From Sphingomonas sp. PP-CE-1G-424 (GTDB taxonomy: Bacteria > Pseudomonadota > Alphaproteobacteria > Sphingomonadales > Sphingomonadaceae), in NCBI RefSeq assembly GCF_004341085.1, contig NZ_SLXW01000001.1, forward strand, positions 372,001-436,000: DNA of 64,000 nucleotides, written 5' to 3'. The translations under genes and the position numbers were made by a program. Shown piece by piece: positions 10,587 to 18,298 of this stretch (its first letter is position 1; every line of letters starts with the position of its first letter). Below the pieces are notes generated by a model, which had not been told where the DNA came from, made no database searches, and saw only the letters and a list, made by a program, of their open reading frames with translations.

Positions 10587-13238
10587 ATGTATGCTCCCCT
10601 CCCCGTTGCCGATCGTCGTGCCCGAGATCGAGCGCCTGCGACCGCGCTGTTCGGTCTGGCAGAGGAGACCCGCGAACAGATCGCCGCATTGCAGGATCGC
10701 AAGATCGATCAGGTCGCCGCGGTGTGGCCGCTTACGCTGGTGACGCAGGTGGTCGCGGGCGCGATCCTGATCGCCACGTGCGTCTGCGCACCGGCTGGCG
10801 CCGGGTTGGCCCCGTTCGCTTCGCTTGTCGGGATCCACGTGGCGGTCGTCGCTACGGTGTCGGTCGCGCTATTGTGCGTGCTGCGCGTCCCGGCGCTGCG
10901 GCGATGGCGCCCGTTCCGGCGCAACCGGATGATCACGCTCGGCGTCGTCGCGATGTCGGCGCTGCTGGCGTCGCTGCTCTGGACCACCATGCGGATGCCG
11001 TCAGGCCCGCTCCAGATCGCCTGTTTCACCGCGGTCGCCGGGACGATCCTCGTCTCCGCGGTGAGCATCCACGCGGTCCGCGCGGCAACCCTCGGCTTCG
11101 GTGTCGGCGCTGTCCTCGCGGTGGCGGCGCTGACCGGGCCGGGCGTTGCGCTCGTCATGGCGCTGCTGGGCCTCGTCGGTCTCGTGGTCGTCACCCGCAA
11201 GCTTGCACAGGTCGACCATGATCGCGAACTCGATCGCGCCGAACAGGCCAGCGCCGGCGATCTCGCGGTCCGGATGATCGCCGAGTTCGAGGGCGAAGGC
11301 ACCGGCTGGTTCTGGGAAGCCGACCGCCAGGGCAAGATCACCTATCTGTCGGCCAAGGTCGTCGACGATCTGGGTCTTGCGGGCGGCGCGATCGGCCAGC
11401 CGCTCACCGGGTTGTTCAAGATGGACAGCGATGCACCCGGCACCGAGCGCACGCTGGCCTTCCACATCGCGTCGCGAACCTCGTTCTCCGACTATTCGGT
11501 CCGTTCGGCGACGTCCGACGGCGAGCAATGGTGGTCGATTTCGGGGCGCCCGGTGGTCGACGAGCTTGGCCGCTTCCAGGGGTTCATCGGCTCGGGCAGC
11601 GACCTGACCGAAAAGCGTAGGTCCGAAGCCGAGATCACGCGCCTCGCGCTGTTCGACGGCTTGACCGGGCTCGCCAATCGCCAGCGGATGCGGCTGTCGC
11701 TCGACAAGACTTTGGCGCAGCTGGCCGGGCCGTACCGCGCCACGTCGCTGCTGCTAATCGATCTCGATCGGTTCAAGGCGGTCAACGATACGCTGGGCCA
11801 TCAGGCCGGCGACGCGCTGCTCAAGCTGGTCGCGCAACGGCTGCAACGCGGGGTCGGTGATGCCGGTCTGGTCGGGCGTCTGGGCGGCGACGAATTCGAG
11901 GTCGTGCTGCCCAGCATGGACAATCGCGACACGTTGGCGACATTGGCGCGCGACCTGATCGCGTCCTTGTCGCAGCCCTATTCGGTTGCCGGCACCGCCG
12001 TCACGATCGGATGCTCGATCGGCATCGCGATCGCACCCGGCGATGGCAACGATACCGAAACGCTCGTCCGCAATGCCGATCTGGCATTGTATGCCGCCAA
12101 GGCCGACGGCCGCGGCGTCCATCGCTTCTTTTCGGACGACATGCTCGCGGGCGCCAAGACGCGCAAACTGCTCGAAGACGACCTGCGCAGCGCCGTCGCG
12201 ACCGGCGCGTTCCACCTCTGTTACCAGCCCGTCGTCAACACGAAGACGACCCGGGTGGTCGGTTACGAAGCGCTGATCCGCTGGAACCATCCGACCCGCG
12301 GCCTGGTGTCCCCCGCCGATTTCATACCGGTCGCCGAGGAGTGTGGGCTGATCGAGGCGATCGGCGAATGGGTCCTGCGCACCGCCTGTATCGAGGCCGC
12401 ACGCTGGCCCGACGCGATCCGCGTCGCGGTCAACGTGTCGCCGATCCAGTTCGCCAACCCGGTCCTGCCCGCGCTCGTCACCAGTGCGCTCGCCCAGTCG
12501 GGGATTTCCGCCAACCGCCTCGAACTCGAGATCACCGAGGGCGTCTTCCTCGACGAGACCAGCTCGTCCGAACAGATGTTCAAATCGCTGAAGGGCATCG
12601 GCGTCCGGCTCGCGCTCGACGACTTCGGCACCGGTTATTCGTCGCTCGGCTACCTGCGCAACGCACCGTTCGACAAGATCAAGATCGACCAGTCGTTCGT
12701 GAAGGGCGCCGCCGAACCCGGCAACCGCAACGCCGCGATCATCAAGGCGATCGTTACGCTCGCCGACACGCTCGGGATGGAGACGACGGCGGAAGGCGTC
12801 GAGATCCAGGACGAGATCGATCTCATCCGCGACCTCGGGTGCAGCCACATCCAGGGCTATGTCTATGGCCGCCCGGTCAGCGCCGAAGACGCGTTGCTCC
12901 AGTTGGCCGCGGAAAACGGGATCGCCACCCCGAGCGGCTTCAAGGTCAGTCGCGCGCCGCGGACCAAGATGCTGCGCTCGGCCGGCATCCTCATCGACGG
13001 CGTCCGCGGCGACGTCCGCATCCGCGATATCTCGACCTCGGGCGCGATGATCGACGGCATCGCGGTCGACGGCGATCCCGACGGGCTCGAGATGCTGATC
13101 GAACTTGTCGAGGACCAGATGGTGCCGGCGCGCATTCGCTGGGCGCATAACGGCAAGGCCGGGATCGAGTTTCACGAAGCATTCAATCTCGCGAAGCTGA
13201 ACCAGACGCAGGGCTTCCGTCTGCGTCGGACGGGGTAA
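10587..13238 (+). CDS. Membrane PAS-GGDEF-EAL-PilZ cyclic-di-GMP protein
   Basis: An 883-residue signalling protein. Residues about 45-210 contain several hydrophobic segments (probably six membrane helices). A PAS-like domain follows (about 225-345, with WFWEADRQGKITYLS). The diguanylate cyclase domain has an intact GGDEF at 433-437. The phosphodiesterase domain has EAL at 561-563 plus NVSPIQF, ELEITEGVF, DDFGTGYSSLGYL and the KIKIDQSFV loop, so both enzyme sites look intact. The C-terminus is PilZ-like with DxSxxG at Asp814, Ser816 and Gly819. It may therefore make, break and sense c-di-GMP. It is monocistronic and divergent from the oxidoreductase gene. Confidence 0.9.
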   Translation: MYAPLPVADRRARDRAPATALFGLAEETREQIAALQDRKIDQVAAVWPLTLVTQVVAGAILIATCVCAPAGAGLAPFASLVGIHVAVVATVSVALLCVLRVPALRRWRPFRRNRMITLGVVAMSALLASLLWTTMRMPSGPLQIACFTAVAGTILVSAVSIHAVRAATLGFGVGAVLAVAALTGPGVALVMALLGLVGLVVVTRKLAQVDHDRELDRAEQASAGDLAVRMIAEFEGEGTGWFWEADRQGKITYLSAKVVDDLGLAGGAIGQPLTGLFKMDSDAPGTERTLAFHIASRTSFSDYSVRSATSDGEQWWSISGRPVVDELGRFQGFIGSGSDLTEKRRSEAEITRLALFDGLTGLANRQRMRLSLDKTLAQLAGPYRATSLLLIDLDRFKAVNDTLGHQAGDALLKLVAQRLQRGVGDAGLVGRLGGDEFEVVLPSMDNRDTLATLARDLIASLSQPYSVAGTAVTIGCSIGIAIAPGDGNDTETLVRNADLALYAAKADGRGVHRFFSDDMLAGAKTRKLLEDDLRSAVATGAFHLCYQPVVNTKTTRVVGYEALIRWNHPTRGLVSPADFIPVAEECGLIEAIGEWVLRTACIEAARWPDAIRVAVNVSPIQFANPVLPALVTSALAQSGISANRLELEITEGVFLDETSSSEQMFKSLKGIGVRLALDDFGTGYSSLGYLRNAPFDKIKIDQSFVKGAAEPGNRNAAIIKAIVTLADTLGMETTAEGVEIQDEIDLIRDLGCSHIQGYVYGRPVSAEDALLQLAAENGIATPSGFKVSRAPRTKMLRSAGILIDGVRGDVRIRDISTSGAMIDGIAVDGDPDGLEMLIELVEDQMVPARIRWAHNGKAGIEFHEAFNLAKLNQTQGFRLRRTG

Positions 13239-13336
13239 GCGTCCGTGGAGCCGCGCGGCAGGAAGGCGTAACTGCGGGTGCCCTACCGTATGCCTTGAAG
13301 GAAACGGCGCCGGTCACCGTCGGATATGCAACACAT

Positions 13337-13431
13337 CGTCATCCCCGCGGAGACGGGGACCCATATTCTGTAGCGCCAGCATTTTACCGCGAGGCATGCC
13401 CGTATGGGTTCCCGCCTGCACGGGAATGACG
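13337..13431. repeat. Imperfect inverted repeat (family G)
   Basis: The ends CGTCATCCCCGCG and CGGGAATGACG pair, and inner parts GGGACCCATA and TATGGGTTCCC pair as well, around a centre of about 45 bp. It ends just before the haloacid dehalogenase ribosome site and occupies most of the 234-bp gap. It is similar in style to families A-C but has its own sequence. Confidence 0.7.
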
Positions 13432-13472
13432 GATACAGGGTCGAACGGTACAGGTGCCGAAGGAGATTGCCC

Positions 13473-14189
13473 ATGCCGATCAAAGCCTTGGCCTTCGACG
13501 TGTTCGGCACGGTGGTCGACTGGCGCTCGGGGATCGCGCGCGATGCAGGCCCCGTTCTGGCCGCTCTCGGCCGACTGGATATCGACCCGCACCGCTTCGC
13601 GGACGGTTGGCGGCATCGCTATCAGCCAGCGCTCGAACAGGTCCGCAGCGGGCGACGTCCGTTCGTCATCCTCGACACGCTCCACCGCGAAGCGCTCGAG
13701 GATCTGCTGCGTGAGTACGCGATCGACCCGGCGGCGATCGACGAGACGATGCTCGTTGACCTGACACATGCCTGGCACCGGCTCGATCCGTGGCCGGACT
13801 CGGTCGACGGCCTGACCCGCCTCAAGACGCGGTTTCCGATCGTCACGCTCAGCAACGGCAACATCGCGCTGATGGTCGAGATGGCGCGGCGTGCAGCGCT
13901 ACCTTGGGATGCGATCCTCGGCGCCGAGGTCAGCCAAGTCTACAAACCGCTACCCGAGGCATACCTCGCCACTGCCCGCATGCTAGGCATCGATCCCGGT
14001 GAACTCTGCCTCGTCGCCGCGCATCACAGCGACCTCGCCGCAGCGCGCGCCTGCGGGTTGATGACTGCGTATATCGATCGGCCGATGGAATATGGCGGCC
14101 GCCCCGCACCCGATGCGGACCAGGCACAGGACTGGGATCATGCCGCCACCAGCATCGCGGCACTCGCCGACCGCCTCGTCGGCGCCTAG
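13473..14189 (+). CDS. HAD-superfamily hydrolase, type II haloacid dehalogenase-like
   Basis: A 238-residue cytoplasmic hydrolase. Motif I is FDVFGTVVDW with nucleophile Asp9, motif II is TLSNGN, the Lys motif is VYKPLPEAYL, and motif IV falls in VAAHHSDLAAARACG, as in S-2-haloacid dehalogenases. The expected reaction is replacement of a halogen at C2 by hydroxyl, but many relatives have other small substrates. I start at ATG 13473, which follows AAGGAG by 7 bp. The longer open frame begins inside repeat G and is rejected. Confidence 0.85.
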   Translation: MPIKALAFDVFGTVVDWRSGIARDAGPVLAALGRLDIDPHRFADGWRHRYQPALEQVRSGRRPFVILDTLHREALEDLLREYAIDPAAIDETMLVDLTHAWHRLDPWPDSVDGLTRLKTRFPIVTLSNGNIALMVEMARRAALPWDAILGAEVSQVYKPLPEAYLATARMLGIDPGELCLVAAHHSDLAAARACGLMTAYIDRPMEYGGRPAPDADQAQDWDHAATSIAALADRLVGA

Positions 14190-14599
14190 AGCCTCAGACA
14201 GCGCGCGCAGATTCCACGAGCAACATTTGCCATCTTTCCGCTCTAAATAAATTTTCGTTCCCGCTTCGCCCCCTTGCGCTTCGCGAACCCCGCAGAAGTC
14301 CACGCGTCGCGAATATCCCGCTCGCCCAACCCGCACCCGAACACGACGAACCGAGCCCCCTGCACCCTGCGCACCCCCTTGCGTCTCTTCGCGCTTTGGC
14401 ACAATCTCTTGGGGTTGCGTTCGGGGGCGGACCCAATCGCTGGTAGAACAACCCTCGCATAGCCATATGCGATATGACCGTAAGCGCGCCTTCCACCGCC
14501 GCGATGGTCACTTTTTGTTCTCCCGTTAGGGGCCGTCCGATGGTAGCATGGCGACATGACGCCGATTCGAACGAATACAGAACACTAGGAGCGGTTTCG
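14190..14599. other. 410-bp region upstream of nrdA
   Basis: No gene is supported here. Between about 14260 and 14400 the sequence (GCGCTTCGCGAACCCC to CGTCTCTTCGCGCTTTGG) looks like a dispersed repeat remnant. A small palindrome CGCATA-GCCA-TATGCG lies at 14456-14471. Near the nrdA start are a LexA-type box (14569-14583) and an AGGAG ribosome site (14587-14591). The nrdA promoter must lie in the last 130 bp. Confidence 0.55.
14569..14583 (+). promoter_or_regulatory. Probable LexA (SOS) box upstream of nrdA
   Basis: GAACGAATACAGAAC reads GAAC-N7-GAAC, that is GTTC-N7-GTTC on the other strand, the direct-repeat operator used by alphaproteobacterial LexA. It lies 16 bp upstream of the nrdA ATG, directly before the ribosome site, where bound repressor could block transcription. 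The match to the consensus is exact, but a pattern of eight fixed bases can occur by chance. Confidence 0.6.
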
Positions 14600-16519
14600 A
14601 TGGATTTCAGAGACAGCAGCCGGGATAGCGACATGACCACAGATACGATCGAACAGACCATTGCCACCATCGAAGCCGAGGCTCCGAAGGCCCCGCGCCA
14701 GGCGCAGGACAGCCACTCCGTGCGCGCGCAGATCTACCCGGTCGAGGTCGATCACAGCCGCGACGCGCTGCTGACCGAATTCGGCAAGGACACGCTCAAG
14801 GATCGCTATCTGCTCCCAGGCGAGAGCTACCAGGACCTGTTCGTCCGTGTCGCCTCTGCGTACGCAGACGACGCCGGCCATGCACAGCGCCTGTACGACG
14901 CGATCTCGAAGCTCTGGTTCATGCCCGCCACCCCCGTTCTCTCGAACGGCGGCACCGGTCGCGGCCTGCCGATCTCATGCTACCTCAACTCGGTCCCTGA
15001 CAGCCTCGGCGGGATCGTCGACACCTGGAACGAGAATGTCTGGCTCGCCTCGCGCGGCGGCGGCATCGGCACCTATTGGGGCAACGTCCGCGGCATCGGC
15101 GAACCGGTCGGCCTCAACGGCAAGACCAGCGGCATCATCCCGTTCGTCCGCGTCATGGATTCGCTGACGCTCGCGATCAGCCAGGGCTCGCTGCGCCGCG
15201 GGTCGGCCGCCGTCTATCTCGACGTCTCGCACCCTGAGATCGAGGAATTCCTCGAAATCCGCAAACCCTCGGGTGATTTCAACCGCAAGGCTTTGAACCT
15301 CCACCACGGCGTGCTGATCACCGACGCCTTCATGGAAGCCGTCCGCAACGGCGAGGAATGGCATCTCCGCTCGCCGAAGGACCAGGCGATCCGCGCCACC
15401 GTGGATGCGCGCTCGCTGTTCCAGAAGCTCGTCGAGACCCGCCTCCAGACCGGCGAGCCGTACATCGTCTTCGCCGATCACGTGAACAAGGCGATGCCGA
15501 AGCATCACCGCGAGCTCGGCCTCAAGGTCTCGACCTCGAACCTGTGTTCGGAGATCACGCTGCCGACCGGCAAGGATCACCTCGGCAACGAGCGTACCGC
15601 GGTCTGCTGCCTGTCGTCGCTGAACCTCGAGACATGGGATCAGTGGAAGGACGAGAAGGGCCTGATTGAGGACGTCATGCGCTTCCTCGACAACGTGCTG
15701 CAGGATTACATCGACCGCCACGAACCCGGCATGGAACGCGCCGCCTATTCGGCGGGCCGCGAGCGCTCGGTCGGCCTCGGCGTGATGGGCTTCCACTCGT
15801 TCCTCCAGGCACGCGGCATCCCGTTCGAGGGCGCGATGGCGAAGTCGTGGAACCTGCGCATGTTCAAGCACATCAGCAGCCAGGCCAACGAAGCCTCGAT
15901 GCAGCTCGCGATCGAGCGCGGCCCCTGCCCCGATGCCGCCGACGTCGGCGCGATGGAGCGGTTCAGCTGCAAGATGGCGATCGCGCCGACCGCGTCGATC
16001 TCGATCATCTGCGGCGGCACGTCGGCGTGCATCGAGCCGATCCCGGCGAACATCTACACGCACAAGACGCTGTCGGGCAGCTTCTCGATCAAGAACCCGT
16101 ATCTCGAGAAGATGCTGAGCGAGAAGTCGAAGAACAGCGACGCGGTGTGGAACTCGATCCTCGAGCAGGGTGGTTCGGTCCAGCATCTCGACTTCCTCTC
16201 GGTCGAGGAAAAGGACTGCTACAAGACGTCGTTCGAGATCGACCAGCGCTGGCTGCTCGAACTCGCCGCCGATCGCACGCCCTATATCGATCAGGCGCAG
16301 TCGCTGAACCTGTTCATCCCGGCCGACGTCGAGAAGTGGGACCTGCTGATGCTCCATTTCCGCGCGTGGGAGCTCGGCATCAAGTCGCTCTATTATCTCC
16401 GCTCGAAGTCGGTCCAGCGCGCGGGCTTCGCCGGCGGCGTCGAAGCGGACAACACCATCGACCTGCGCCAGATCGACGTCGAGTCGAAGGATTACGATGA
16501 GTGCCTTGCCTGCCAGTAA
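14600..16519 (+). CDS. nrdA: Class I ribonucleoside-diphosphate reductase, alpha subunit
   Basis: NrdA reduces ribonucleoside diphosphates to deoxy forms for DNA synthesis, with NrdB providing the radical. The 639-residue protein shows PATPVLSNGG, Cys127 in LPISCYLNSV, Cys316 in NLCSEI, the radical-transfer Tyr pair in SLYYLRSKS and the C-terminal CxxC (Cys635, Cys638) that receives electrons from thioredoxin. It is short: an N-terminal ATP-cone is absent, so feedback by dATP at that site is not expected. The ATG at 14600 has AGGAG at 14587-14591; another in-frame ATG at 14633 is less well placed. nrdB follows 720 bp downstream. Confidence 0.95.
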   Translation: MDFRDSSRDSDMTTDTIEQTIATIEAEAPKAPRQAQDSHSVRAQIYPVEVDHSRDALLTEFGKDTLKDRYLLPGESYQDLFVRVASAYADDAGHAQRLYDAISKLWFMPATPVLSNGGTGRGLPISCYLNSVPDSLGGIVDTWNENVWLASRGGGIGTYWGNVRGIGEPVGLNGKTSGIIPFVRVMDSLTLAISQGSLRRGSAAVYLDVSHPEIEEFLEIRKPSGDFNRKALNLHHGVLITDAFMEAVRNGEEWHLRSPKDQAIRATVDARSLFQKLVETRLQTGEPYIVFADHVNKAMPKHHRELGLKVSTSNLCSEITLPTGKDHLGNERTAVCCLSSLNLETWDQWKDEKGLIEDVMRFLDNVLQDYIDRHEPGMERAAYSAGRERSVGLGVMGFHSFLQARGIPFEGAMAKSWNLRMFKHISSQANEASMQLAIERGPCPDAADVGAMERFSCKMAIAPTASISIICGGTSACIEPIPANIYTHKTLSGSFSIKNPYLEKMLSEKSKNSDAVWNSILEQGGSVQHLDFLSVEEKDCYKTSFEIDQRWLLELAADRTPYIDQAQSLNLFIPADVEKWDLLMLHFRAWELGIKSLYYLRSKSVQRAGFAGGVEADNTIDLRQIDVESKDYDECLACQ

Positions 16520-16581
16520 GGCCTCTCGGCGTTCAAGCGTGACCCCGGCCCGTGAACCACGGACCGGGAGCCGCCTGACAC

Positions 16582-16614
16582 AAAAAACCCCGGCCCGCGC
16601 GAAGCGGACCGGGG
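16582..16614 (-). terminator. Rho-independent terminator for the DUF2171 gene
   Basis: On the minus strand a GC-rich hairpin (CCCCGGTCCGC, loop TTCGC, GCGGGCCGGGG) is followed by a run of six T. It sits 45 bp after the stop of the DUF2171 gene and 60 bp after nrdA on the other strand, which could also use the hairpin. Confidence 0.85.
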
Positions 16615-16658
16615 TTCGGGCTGGCTATGCGGCGCGTTCGATACGCACCGCGTTCGCG

Positions 16659-16919
16659 TCAGGCCTCTTCTTCGAACGTCACCGCCACGTCGGCGTTGGC
16701 GGAAAGCCGGACCTTGCCGTCCTCGATATCCGCGACCAGCCCGAGCGAGATGAAGTGATGATGCCCTTCATGGCTGCCCGTGCCCTCGACGACCTGCGCG
16801 CCCGAGTCCTTCTTGGTCAGCTTGATGCGGTTGCCTTCGACCTTGTCGACGGTGCCGACATGGACGCCGTCCGCGCCGATGACTTCGGCATGTTCCTGGA
16901 TCTTGGTTGCATCGACCAT
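16659..16919 (-). CDS. DUF2171 family small protein
   Basis: An 86-residue acidic protein. It has the pattern of DUF2171/PRC-barrel-like proteins: IQEHAEVIGADGVHVGTVDK, then NRIKLTKKD, then GHHHFISLGLVADIEDGKV. Members are common in alphaproteobacteria, often several per genome, and their function is unknown. An AGGAGAA ribosome site lies 6 bp before the ATG. It is transcribed against nrdA and nrdB and ends at a clear terminator. Confidence 0.85.
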   Translation of the reverse strand: MVDATKIQEHAEVIGADGVHVGTVDKVEGNRIKLTKKDSGAQVVEGTGSHEGHHHFISLGLVADIEDGKVRLSANADVAVTFEEEA

Positions 16920-16975
16920 GGTCGTTCTCCTGTTTGGGGTTCGGGTGCTGAACGCGCGCCGGGCGAGTTGGTCGC

Positions 16976-17179
16976 ATGACGTATGGTTCAGCTATCATGT
17001 TCGTGGTCGCGGGCGTGCTCGGAATCGTCGGCACCGCGATGCTGCTCCGGTTGCGCAGCCCGAGCATTACCGAGCAACAGACCTACGCGTTCCGCATGAT
17101 CGGCATCATGCTCACCTCGGGCGCGATCGTCCTCGCGATGTCCGCCGCCGCGATGTGGCAGTGGAGCACCGAGACATGA
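16976..17179 (+). CDS. Small two-helix membrane protein, function unknown
   Basis: A 67-residue protein with two hydrophobic stretches (MFVVAGVLGIVGTAMLL, residues 8-24, and IGIMLTSGAIVLAMSAAAMW) separated by a short polar loop. I do not recognise the family. It is divergent from the DUF2171 gene (56 bp between starts) and lies 60 bp before nrdB, so it may share a promoter with nrdB. Confidence 0.6.
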   Translation: MTYGSAIMFVVAGVLGIVGTAMLLRLRSPSITEQQTYAFRMIGIMLTSGAIVLAMSAAAMWQWSTET

Positions 17180-17239
17180 AACACGCGACCTGATCCCACC
17201 AGCTTCCCGATATAAAACCCATCTCCCGAAAGGCCTACC

Positions 17240-18292
17240 ATGTCCCTCCTTCACGCCTCCAAGCAGTACAAGCCGTTCGAATACCCCTGGGCGTTCGAGT
17301 TCTGGAAGCGCCAGCAGCAGCTCCACTGGCTCCCCGAGGAAGTGCCCCTGGGCGAGGATTGCCGCGATTGGGCGCAGAAGCTCAGCGATCACGAGCGCAA
17401 CCTGCTCACGCAGATCTTCCGCTTCTTCACGCAGGCCGACGTCGAGGTGCAGGATTGCTACCACGAGAAATACGGCCGCGTGTTCAAGCCGACCGAGATC
17501 AAGATGATGCTGACCTCGTTCAGCAACATGGAGACGGTCCACATCGCCGCCTACAGCCATCTGCTCGACACCATCGGCATGCCCGAGAGCGAGTACGGCG
17601 CCTTCCTCGAATATGCCGAGATGAAGGAAAAGCATGATTACATGCAGCAGTTCACCGTCGACAACGACGAGGACATCGCGCGCACGCTGGCCATGTTCGG
17701 CGGCTTCACCGAGGGCGTCCAGCTGTTCGCGTCGTTCGCGATGCTGATGAACTTCCCGCGCTTCAACAAGATGAAGGGCATGGGCCAGATCGTCACCTGG
17801 TCGATCCGCGACGAGAGCCTCCACTGCGAGGGCATCATCAAGATGTTCCACACCTTCTGTCAGGAGCGCCAGTGCCTGACCAAGGCGGTCAAGGACGACA
17901 TCGCCGACGTCTGCCAGACGACGATCCGCCTCGAGGACAATTTCATCGACCTCGCCTTCGAGATGGGCCCGGTCAACGGCATGACCCCCAAGGAGATCAA
18001 GAAGTACATCCGCTTCATCGCCGACTGGCGCATGACTCAGCTCGGCCTGAAGCCGATCTACATGATCGACGAGCACCCGCTGCCCTGGCTCGCGCCGATG
18101 CTCAACGGCGTCGAGCACGCCAACTTCTTCGAACAGCGCGCGACCGAGTATTCGAAGGCCGCAACCAAGGGCCAGTGGAACGACGTCTGGGACTCCTTCG
18201 ACAAGCGCCAGACCGCGAAGAAGGGGCCGGCGGCGAATGTGGACTTGAGCGAGGTTCGGGACATGTTCAGCGACTCGGTTGCGGCTGAGTAA
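17240..18292 (+). CDS. nrdB: Class I ribonucleoside-diphosphate reductase, beta subunit
   Basis: NrdB houses the diiron-tyrosyl radical that starts catalysis in NrdA. The 350-residue protein has the iron ligands and radical site in METVHIAAYSHLLD (Glu98, His101, Tyr105 matching the radical tyrosine), an upstream Asp in QADVEVQDCYHEKYG, and the second ligand set in FTEGVQLF and DESLHCEGI. There is no N-terminal ATP-cone. An AAGG ribosome site precedes the ATG. The stop is followed after 6 bp by the start of an AT-rich OLD-type nuclease gene with no terminator between them. Confidence 0.95.
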   Translation: MSLLHASKQYKPFEYPWAFEFWKRQQQLHWLPEEVPLGEDCRDWAQKLSDHERNLLTQIFRFFTQADVEVQDCYHEKYGRVFKPTEIKMMLTSFSNMETVHIAAYSHLLDTIGMPESEYGAFLEYAEMKEKHDYMQQFTVDNDEDIARTLAMFGGFTEGVQLFASFAMLMNFPRFNKMKGMGQIVTWSIRDESLHCEGIIKMFHTFCQERQCLTKAVKDDIADVCQTTIRLEDNFIDLAFEMGPVNGMTPKEIKKYIRFIADWRMTQLGLKPIYMIDEHPLPWLAPMLNGVEHANFFEQRATEYSKAATKGQWNDVWDSFDKRQTAKKGPAANVDLSEVRDMFSDSVAAE

Positions 18293-18298
18293 ACGGAA

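Noticed and set aside
13404-13472. Upstream extension of the haloacid dehalogenase-type gene
   Set aside because: It lies in repeat G and lacks a ribosome site; ATG 13473 has AAGGAG and gives the normal N-terminus.
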